64,000 bases of DNA from Phragmites australis (taxonomy: Eukaryota; Streptophyta; Magnoliopsida; Poales; Poaceae), in NCBI RefSeq assembly GCF_958298935.1, contig NC_084925.1:15435001-15499000 (forward strand). Reading direction: 5' to 3'. The notes beneath the pieces are model-generated. The model did not search any database. It saw nothing but the letters and a program-made list of their open reading frames with translations, and had not been told where the DNA came from. Within the stretch, counting starts at the first letter, position 1. The number at the start of each line of letters is the position of its first letter. A program made the translations under genes and the position numbers. Shown here piece after piece: positions 55,973-64,000 of the stretch.

Positions 55973-56919
55973 CTCGTTGAAGGCTTCCTGCTACTCCGTG
56001 CCCCATTTGAAGGGGTCGAAGCCTTTTAAAGTTTTGAAGAAAGGTAGGCTTCGTTTGGCTGATTTTGCGATGAACCGATTCAGGGCTGCCAATCTACCTG
56101 CCAAGCGATGTGCTTGTTTCCTGCTCTGTGGGGGTCTCACATCAATTATTGCTTGAATTTTTTGGGCTTCTACCTCGATGCCCCTTTTCGAGACCAAGAA
56201 ACCGAGCAACCTTCCAGACTGTACCCCAAATGCACATTTTTCAGGGTTCAGCTTTAGGCCTGCACTTCGCAAATTTTTGAAAGTTCTCGAAGATCCTCGA
56301 GGTGTTTGTCCTTTCTAATGCTATTCACCACTATGTCATCGACGTATGACAAGACACTTTGCCCTAGCTATGACTTCAGCACTGTTTGTACCAACCCGGT
56401 GACAGTGACGCCAGTATTTCGAAGTCGAATGCCATCATTACAAAGCAATATATACTGAAGGAGGTTCTGAAACTTGTTTTTTCCTCGTCCTCCTTCGCCA
56501 TCTAAACCTCATGGTACCCAGAGTATGCATCTAGAAAACTCAACATCTCACAGCCAGCAGTGGAGTCCACCTTGAGGATCAATTCATGGCAGTGGATAGT
56601 CATCCTTCGGACAAGCTCTGTTTAGGTCTATGAAGTCTACACACATCCTCCGCTTGCCATTACTTTTTTTTACTAGCACCGGGTTAGCCAGCCACTCTGA
56701 ATGCAATACTTCGCGCACCACACTGGCGTCAAGCAACTTCTGCACCTCAGCCCTAGCTGTCTCTTCCCTCTCCTTTGGAGCCTTCCGAAGCTTTTTCTTC
56801 TTGGGCTTAGCATTTGGGTCTACATTTAGAGTGTGCTGAATGATTTCTCTGCTGACTCCTTGTAAATCCTTGTGAGACCAAGCAAAGATATCTTCGTTGT
56901 TGTGAAGGAACAATATCAA
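55973..56919 (-). pseudogene. reverse transcriptase of element T
   Basis: 56919-56584 has EDIFAWSHKDLQGVSREIIQHTL, LLDASVVREVLHSEWLANPVLVKKSNGKRRMCVDF and LNRACPKDDYPLP. The palm region with the catalytic YVDD (YVDDIVVN-like near 56345) is decayed. 56272-55991 has LNPEKCAFGVQSGRLLGFLVSKRGIEV and AGRLAALNRF. Frameshifts at about 56540 and 56280. Confidence 0.8.
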
Positions 56920-57323
56920 CCTTCGCTCGGCTTCTTCTGTGATTTTTGCCCCGATGATTACTTTTTTGTCTGGCCTGTCTCAACACAGTGGCACTTTCTT
57001 TGTCTGGCCTTCTGGTTCAGCCTTCGCCATTCTATGTACCTGCGGTTGCTCTTCGTGTTCTTCATGATCCATCGAAGGTCCAGCCACTACATAGACATTT
57101 CGCTGGCTTGGAATATTTCCCACTTCAATCCTATGGGCCACTTGTTGATCTCCGAGCACCGTTATAACACCTCCGGGACTAGGCATCTTCATGCACAAAT
57201 ATGCATGGTGCGGTATTGCTCTGAATGTATTTAGGACTCCCTGTCCGAATATTGCATTGTAGGCATAGTTGATATCAACCACATCGAAGGTGATATCCTC
57301 CATTCGAAAGCTTGACCCCTCGC
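56920..57323 (-). pseudogene. protease-side segment of T pol, cut by CRM-like insertion
   Basis: Minus strand from 57323: ITFDVVDINYAYNAIFGQGVLNTFRAIPHHAYLCMKMP and GVITVLGDQQVA, the conserved block after the protease in Tat elements. It begins abruptly at the LTR boundary 57324, so gag, protease and 5' LTR of T lie beyond the inserted element. Confidence 0.78.
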
Positions 57324-58089
57324 TGATGAGCAATGTTGGCCTGATCTTCCGATAGGTAGCGATAAGTCAGTGGGTGGAGAACTCGACGTTGATGATCCAA
57401 AGGCTTCGACCCGAACAGACCGTCTCCCTTGCAATCACTACACCACAGCTCCGTTGGTTATCAACGGTGTCGCGCGGTTGACCTCGCCAAGAAGGCTCAA
57501 TTCCTGCAAGCGTACCAAGAACACAAGCAAGAACGTAGAAGATGCAATCTGAAATATTGCGAATAGAATTCAAGCACTCGAAGTTGGGGTTCCACAAACA
57601 CTTGCGGCGGCCTAGTCGGTCTGGAACAAGAGCGAAAATCTCACAACTGGGTGTAGATCAATATCTAAGCAAAACCCAACACTAATTAGGGCAGCGGCTA
57701 CTGTATAAAAAAGACTAGGGTCAGCCAAGGACCCCTGGACGCGTCCCTAATGGACTCCAACATGTTACACGGCCCAACGGCCCAAAAGATGGTGGCGCAG
57801 CACCCTGACAGATTCTAGATGTCTACTTCTTTCGACGATTCCTGGTGACTCAGAAAGAATTTGGACATGGGACCAGTCCCTTTGGAAAGCTTATCTCCTT
57901 ATCTTTCCAACCATGTGTAGAACGTCAAAAACGGAGTCCGTATGCGTCCTGGGCGACGATTTTAGTGCAGGCTGGTCCTGGACTCCGAAACGGACTCGAA
58001 CTTGATTGGACCTCCACCTGGGCTTGGGCTTCCTTGCTGTTCTTCTCCCGTATTCCTAAGTAATAATTCATCACAATTATTCAGTAGTA
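57324..58089 (-). repeat. 3' LTR of the minus CRM-like element
   Basis: 766 bp. The inner end follows the purine tract GATAAGGATGGA (minus strand) and starts TACTAC where the plus copy has TGCTAC. The outer end is TGCTCATCA at 57324. Confidence 0.88.
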
Positions 58090-59450
58090 TCCATCCTTAT
58101 CAAAATATAAAGGAACACTAAGGAACGAGCTCACCTCAAGATTTAGTTGACGTGCACGAGCTCGTGTCAATGGACCTATTGTTGGAGGAATACTCGGTGT
58201 GTGTGTATCCGAAAGAGTGATGTCCTCATCATCCTCCCCCTCTTGAATTGGAGTCGTCCTCGACGCAATGTCATCTTCTTCTCCCAAGTAAGGCTTTAAA
58301 TCTGAAATGTTAAATATGGGACTAACCCCATAATCAGCAGGCAACTCAAGCTTATATGCTTTATCATTGATCTTTTCCACAATTTTAAAAGGACCATCAG
58401 CTCGAGGCAGCAATTTAGACTTTCTCAAATCAGGAAACCTATCTTTGCGCAAATGTAACCACACAAGATCACCAATTTCAAAAGTAATATGTTTCCGACC
58501 TTGGCTACCATAAGTTCTATACTTCTCATTCATCTTTTCAATATTTTCCTTACATGCATTTTCAGAATCAAATCAGCACGTGTCTTAGCATCAAAATTTA
58601 ATTTCTCAGATGTTGGTAAAGGAAGTAAATCAATAGAGGCACGGGGGTTAAAACCATACACTACCTGAAACGGACTTACCTTGGTGGTGGAGTGAACTGA
58701 TCTGTTGTAAGCGAACTCAATATGGGGTAGACACTCTTCCCACATCCTCAAATTTTTCTTCAAAACAGCCCGCAATATGGTGGATAATGTGCGGTTCACA
58801 ACCTCCGTTTGTCCGTCGGTTTGAGGGTGACATGTCGTCGAAAACAGCAGCTTTGTCCCAAGTTTATTCCAAAGTGTCCTCCAAAAGTGGCTCAAAATTT
58901 TTGCATCATGATCCGAAACAATGGTGTTAGGCACTCCATGCAAGTGAATGATTTCCCTGAAAAACAAATCAGCTATGTTTGTAGCATCATCGCTCTTGTG
59001 ACAAGGTATAAAATGTGCCATTTTTGAAAAATGATCCACAACGACAAATATACTATCCCTCCCCCTCTTGGTCCTAGGCAATCCTAAAACAAAATTCATA
59101 GAAATATCCTCCCAAGGCACACTAGGAACAGGAAGAGGCATATAAAGTCCATGTGGGTTCAAGCGAGACTTAGCTTTATTGCAAGTAGTGCAGCGTGCCA
59201 CGTAGCGCTCGACGTCGCGCCTCATCTTAGGCCAAAAGAAGTGAGGAGCCAGTACATTCTCGGTCTTCTTCACTCCAAAATGTCCCATCAAACGACCTCC
59301 ATGCGCTTCCTGCAAGAACAATAGGCGAATAGAGCTAGCTGGGATGCATAGCATGTTAGCACGGTATAGTAACCCATCATTCAGCACATATTTATTCCAA
59401 GTTCTTCCTTCTTTACAATGTTCAAAAGCATCTTTAAAGTCCAAATCAGT
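58090..59450 (-). pseudogene. integrase of minus CRM-like element
   Basis: The open frame 59444-58530 has the HHCC domain ([14 protein letters not shown]) and a complete DDE core (MNFVLGLP with the first acidic residue changed from Asp to Asn, [18 protein letters not shown]). After a seven-base deletion near 58550 the C-terminal domain continues from an overlapping ATG (58533) with IGDLVWLHLRKDRFP, SPIFNISDLKPYLGE and TRARARQLNLEV. It ends at 58081, nine bases into the LTR. The Asp-to-Asn change would abolish catalysis. Confidence 0.85.
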
Positions 59451-59990
59451 AGCTATAATCCTTTAATTGTTTCTAAACCAAAAATCTTATGATCGAGTTG
59501 GGACAGCATGGTATAACGTCTAGATAACGCATCTGCAATGACATTGTCTTTACCTTTCTTGTGTTTAATGATATAAGGAAATGACTCTATAAATTCAACC
59601 CATTTAGCATGACGTTTGTTCAGTTTGGCTTGGCTTCTAATATGTTTCAAAGCTTCATGATTAGAATGAATAATAAACTCCTTGGGCCAAAGATAATGTT
59701 GCCATGTTTCTAAAACTTGCACTAAAGCATACAACTCTTTATCATAAGTCGAATAATTAAGAGATGGCCCATTCAATTTCTCACTAAAATAAGCAACGGG
59801 TTTACCTCCTTGTAGTAGCACTCCTCCAATTCCAATGCCGCTAGAATCACATTCTAACTCAAAAGTCTTACCAAAGTCCGGAAGTTGGAGTAGAGGTGCA
59901 TGCGTAAGCTTATCTTTTAGCGTATTAAAAGCTTGTTCTTGTGCTAGCCCCCATTGGAACGGAACGCCCTTCTTTGTCAACTCATTGAGT
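59451..59990 (-). pseudogene. RNase H of minus CRM-like element
   Basis: [37 protein letters not shown] (His-Ser-Asp changed to Asn at a usually acidic site) and [10 protein letters not shown]. Open in frame with RT (60625-59453). A one-base deletion follows KGL at 59453. Confidence 0.83.
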
Positions 59991-60720
59991 GGGGCAGCAA
60001 TGGTGCTGAAATCTCTCACAAAACGCTGGTAGAACCTCACAAGGCCATGAAAGCTTCTCACCTGTGTGATAGTCGCAGGGGTCGGCCAGCTCTTGATGGC
60101 TTCAATTTTAGCTTCATCCACTTCAATTCCCTGTGGAGTAACAACATAGCCAAGAAAAGCAACTCTATTCGTGCAAAAGGTGCACTTGTCAAGGTTAGCA
60201 AACAAACGTGCCTCTCTCAAAGCAGTAAAAACAGCACGTAGATGATCAATGTGTTCTTCATGTGACTTGCTATAGATCAAAATATCATCAAAGTACACCA
60301 CCACAAATCTTCCTATGAAAGCACGTAAAACCTCATTCATTAATCTCATGAAAGTGCTAGGTGCATTAGTTAAACCAAAAGGCATCACTAACCACTCATA
60401 TAGACCGAACTTAGTTTTGAAAGCAGTTTTCCATTCATCTCCCAATTTCATTCTTATTTGGTGGTAACCACTACGCAAGTCAATCTTCGTGAAAATAATA
60501 GAACCACTCAACTCATCAAGCATGTCGTCTAGCCTAGGAATAGGGTGACGATACCTTATTGTGATATTATTAATGGCTCTACAATCAACACACATGCGCC
60601 ATGTACCATCTTTCTTAGGAACCAAAAGAACAGGAACAACACAAGGACTAAGGCTCTCTCGTACGTACCCACGGTCGAAAAGGTCTTAGACTTGTCACTG
60701 AATTTCCTTAGTCTCCTCCG
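59991..60720 (-). pseudogene. reverse transcriptase of minus CRM-like element
   Basis: Open from 60625: [54 protein letters not shown] and YFDD near 60290. Here GDEWKT retains the Glu that is a stop in the plus copy. Two nonsense codons just upstream (near 60675-60695) cut it from the protease. Confidence 0.88.
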
Positions 60721-61570
60721 GATTGGTCCTATATGCAGCGCGGTTTGGCAAAATCGCTCCCGGAATCAAATCTATTTGGTGCTCTATCCCTCTCAATGGT
60801 GGCAGCCCCGGGGGTATCTCAGCTGGAAAGACATCCTTATACTCCTGCAAAAGGTTAGTGACAGCAGCAGGCAAAGAGCTAGGTATATCATCAATTGAAA
60901 ATAAAACCTCTTTGCATACTAAAGCATAGAACAAAGTATCATTATCTTGAATTTCAGCAAGGTCAGATTTAGTAGCAAGCATAACACCACCCTTTAACTT
61001 AATACCTTCGGACCTAGGTCTGTTCTTCTCTTTCTTAGGTGGAAAAACAGATTGAGCTACTTGCTGATTTTCAGATTCCAAAACACGTTCTTTCTTTTCT
61101 TTTTCAGCTAAAGCTTTATCACATTGCACAATTTCAACAGGTGTCAAAGGAAGCAAAGAGATTTTCTTTCCCTTGTGCATGAGAGAGTATTTATTACTTC
61201 TACCATGGTGTGTAGCATCGGTATCAAATTCCCAAGGACGGCCTAACAAAAGTGAACATGCTTGCATAGGCACTACATCAAAATCAGCATAATCATGGTA
61301 GGAACCAATAGAAAAATGTACTCTCACAGATTGTGTTACCTTAACCTTACCGCTGTTATTGAACCACTGAATGTAGTATGGATGAGGATGTGCACGTGTT
61401 GGCAAGGAAAGATTCTTCACAAGATCAGAGCTCAAGAGGTTGTTGCAACTCCCGCCATCAATTATGGTATGAATACGTGCATCTTTGACAATGAGGAATG
61501 TCTGGAACAGATTATGGCATTGTAGCTGCTCCGCTTGCCCCATTTGAGAACTCAACACTCGCTTCACAAT
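60721..61570 (-). pseudogene. protease region of minus CRM-like element
   Basis: The open frame 61567-60695 has IIDGGSCNNLL, CSLLLGRPWEFD and the Lys/Glu-rich linker seen in the plus copy. Confidence 0.78.
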
Positions 61571-62878
61571 GAAGGTGCGTGCTGCATAACTCTCCGTGGC
61601 AGCGGTACCACTAATCTCCTCCCCCTCACTATCGATGTCATGATCGGCTGCAAGATTAGCTTCAAATGCATATTCTTCCTCGACATCACTATGACTAACA
61701 TATCCACCATCTGCTGTTGCGGAGTATGCTCACTGGCTTGGGCAATCCTTCATGACGTGGCCAATACCTTGGCAGCGACGGCACACAATACCTGTTGTAC
61801 GACCCGTGGTAGCTGCACTTGAAGAAGAGCCTGGCATTGGATCCTGCAAAACAGTAGATTTGCTCACCTCACGTGATGGTTGTGGTGCTCCTGTTGTACG
61901 CGCCCGAGTGTTGGAGGAGGGGGTAGCAGATCGTGTAGATGTAGAAGGGAATGTTGCTGCTTGTCCCGGTGGTACTCATGAAGTAGATGTACTCCCAAAA
62001 TTGTTCCGCAATTTCTGCACCTGTTGTCGACCCTACAGTTCTTTTTCTGCCAAGATAGCAAAATGGAACAACCTATTGGTAGTATTGTAATCTTTATAAT
62101 CAACAAGGTCCTGAATTTCACGTCTCAACCCGGAGTAAAAACGAATCATGGTATCCTCATCATCCTCTTGTATACTACAATGAAGCATAGCAATTTGAAG
62201 CTCTTGATAGTAATCGTGCACAGATTTAGAACCTTGATTTAAGCGCTGCAATTTCTTTTTCAATTCACGTGTATAATCAGGAGGAATAAATCTATTGCGC
62301 ATGGCACGCTTTAGTCTAGACCATGATTCAGGTTCTAAGCCACTAGAAACTAAACCATTCCACCAAATAATAGCATAATTCGTGAACTCACAAGTGGCTA
62401 GTCTAACTCTATGCATTTCAGGAACCATATGAGAACTATACTTTTGATCAACCGTCATTTCCTAATTCAAATAAGCATCAGCATCATATGCACCATCAAA
62501 AGGAGGCATTGAAAACTTAACCTTAGAATAAGGATCATCGCGATCGTTGCGATTAACATTATTACCTCCATTACCTTGACGACGTTGTTGTTGGTCACGA
62601 CGTAATTGTTCAGCACGAGGACGTTGCTCAGCACGCGCATCTTGCCCAACAAAAACCTCACCATCTTCTTGGTCACCATTATTAGTATCATCATCATCAT
62701 ATGAATGGTCATCATCCTGTGGTGGCTGTCGCAACTCAAGGTCGTTGACTCGCGTGACGAGGTTAGCAATGCTTGTTCTAATGTCTGTCAATAGTCCAGT
62801 ATGATCCTGCAAGGCTTTGTTGAGTTCTTCCTTGGACACACAATCCTTAAAATCCGATGGAGAGCCATCACCTGACAT
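61571..62878 (-). pseudogene. gag: gag of minus CRM-like element
   Basis: The ATG at 62878 gives MSGDGSPSDF. A TGG-to-TAG stop at 62459-62461 splits the N-terminal acidic region from the gag core (62458-62033). The core keeps the 20 bases deleted in the plus copy (YYQELQIAML). Further stops follow EKEL (near 62030) and flank the CCHC knuckle at about 61787-61739. Confidence 0.83.
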
Positions 62879-63990
62879 GGTTAGTAGAAAACAAAGGACA
62901 ACACAATATTATCCCTATCAACTACTAGGTTGTGAAAGGTGGAATCACACACACTCAAGCGTCTTACCACGCTCTTACAAATGTTCTTACCAACGCAGCA
63001 AGGAGGAACAACCGGTGACGAGTCTGGAAGCGTGGGATGATTGCAAGAGTGAACCTGTTCGGATCAAAGGAGGTGGAGCTTGGAAGGCACAATATGGTAG
63101 CAAGGATTAGCAATAACTGTAATCAGAAAAGCAAAGCTAAATAAGTGTCCAAAGTATGAATCACAGTTGTTGGTCTATCACGTGTCCCTAGTCCTAGCAC
63201 AACAGCTGAAACAAAGCTAAAAAGGATGATCAGAGAAAGACACAGCAAATAGCACAATGATCTGGGTGTTCTCTATGTGCTCCTCTTTTTTGTCTTTTAG
63301 CACTAGTAGGAATCACAAAAAAAAAATTCATATTTTTCTGATATTTTTTTCTCAACTAGGAGCACACAAGAAACAACCATAGAAATTTTCAGCTCAAACG
63401 GATGCAAGATGTGGCCTGTAGAAAATCAAGCACGTTCTCTTAAAAGCGTGCGGAAACTTCGCGGCTCGATTACTCAATCTTCCGAGCCGAATTTGGGAAA
63501 AAATTTTTGCCTGATTCCAAGTCCGTATGAGAAAGTTATGGTCATTTTACTGAACCCCTGTCGAGTTAGAGTTTTTTCAAAGCACCTCTTGCAGAAATTG
63601 ACCTCTTTAAGGTATTGCAAGCAATAGGATCGCGAGATGAACAAGAAGGGCAGTGGTGGCAGGGCAATTGATACAAGGCAGCTCGCGGTGGCAAATTGAG
63701 TAATGTGGTAGCTCGACTTGTTGGTGGGGATGGTGGCGATGGGATAGCGGCGTGATCAAAAACAGCACGGAGCGTTGACTAAAGACCAAGAACACGACTC
63801 TAAAACCAGCAACAAGACTCGACCACGGATACAAACTCAACAACGCACAACTGAAAACAAAAATTGCAAAGGCACAAAGGGTTCTAGGGCAGCGGAAATT
63901 GACGGAATTTTTTTTGGCTTTTTCTGGACTCTAGGTAATGAAAAACAGACTAATCTAAAGGGGAAAACGAAATTACCTAACGGGCAACTT
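62879..63990 (-). other. leader of minus CRM-like element
   Basis: Reverse complement of the plus leader 1041-2263 and somewhat shorter. No supported gene. Confidence 0.7.
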
Positions 63991-63995
63991 GAAAA

Positions 63996-64000
63996 TCTGA
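63996..64000 (-). other. primer binding site, partial at window end
   Basis: Minus strand TCAGA, the second half of TGGTATCAGA, followed by the same leader start as in the plus copy. Confidence 0.65.

Larger units (their letters stand above)
47491..57323 (-). mobile_element. Tat-lineage Ty3/gypsy element T (3' part)
   Basis: Minus orientation. From its 3' end: LTR (47491-48094), polypurine tract, antisense gene, two tandem arrays, then pol in the order integrase, second (archaeal-like) RNase H, RNase H, RT and a protease-side segment. The dual RNase H and antisense extra gene mark the Tat lineage. It is interrupted at 57324 by the minus CRM-like copy; the rest lies beyond the window. Many frameshifts and stops make it inactive. 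Confidence 0.85.
57324..64000 (-). mobile_element. CRM-like Ty3/gypsy element, minus copy (5' LTR outside window)
   Basis: Same family as 263-7611 with a complete internal region. The window ends five bases inside the primer site, so the 5' LTR should start about 7 bp past the end. Gag-pol carries at least six nonsense codons, mostly C-to-T or G-to-A changes (TGG to TAG at 62459-62461; CGA to TGA, CAA or CAG to TAA/TAG at several sites), a one-base deletion near 59455 and a seven-base deletion near 58550. Confidence 0.9.

Overview
This window looks like intergenic DNA from a large plant genome, most likely a grass. It is built almost entirely of nested, mostly decayed LTR retrotransposons. 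I found no convincing host gene, rRNA, tRNA gene or CRISPR array. The grass call rests on the element types: two copies of a Ty3/gypsy element resembling the centromeric (CRM-like) lineage, Tat-lineage gypsy elements carrying an extra gene on the opposite strand, and long-LTR copia elements (SIRE/Maximus-like) with Met-tRNA primer sites. Lineage names come from family knowledge applied to visible motifs; no database search was run.

Layout, left to right. 111-7611: a plus-strand CRM-like element (LTRs 263-1028 and 6846-7611, 766 bp each), preceded by the 3' tail of a second copy that shares its 5' LTR. 7612-10984: transposon-like DNA I cannot assign. 10985-47490: a minus-strand copia complex of the form gag / LTR_a / RT-RNaseH / LTR_b / RNaseH-RT-IN-protease-gag / LTR_c / gag. 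Into it are inserted a solo LTR (12555-13498, TSD ACATC), a gag-only copia element (17916-24465, TSD GCATR) and a 13.8-kb minus-strand Tat-like element D (27423-41201, TSD GTGAT). D itself contains a younger plus-strand Tat derivative F (32103-37803, TSD ACGGC). 47491-57323: a minus-strand Tat-lineage element T (3' LTR, antisense gene, tandem arrays, degenerate pol), which interrupts the copia gag and runs past the window. 57324-64000: a second CRM-like copy on the minus strand, inserted in T; its 5' LTR lies just beyond the window end.

The most interesting content is in F. It has lost gag and pol, yet keeps an open antisense gene (35944 down to 32762) with a TATA box, a 78-bp GT-AG intron that joins the two exons in frame, a domain resembling the 'putative gypsy type transposon' family, and a long coiled-coil tail. 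The same gene architecture, decayed, is present in T (48480-51155). Around these genes sit several tandem arrays (29, 70, 73, 108 and roughly 190 bp periods), all inside retrotransposon LTRs or non-coding parts. The 73-bp array has 6 units in one F LTR and 3 in the other.

The exact target-site duplications give a relative order: copia complex first, then D and the gag-only copia (LTR pairs about 9% different in the parts compared by eye), then F (a handful of differences). The plus CRM-like LTR pair differs at about 30 of 766 sites by eye.
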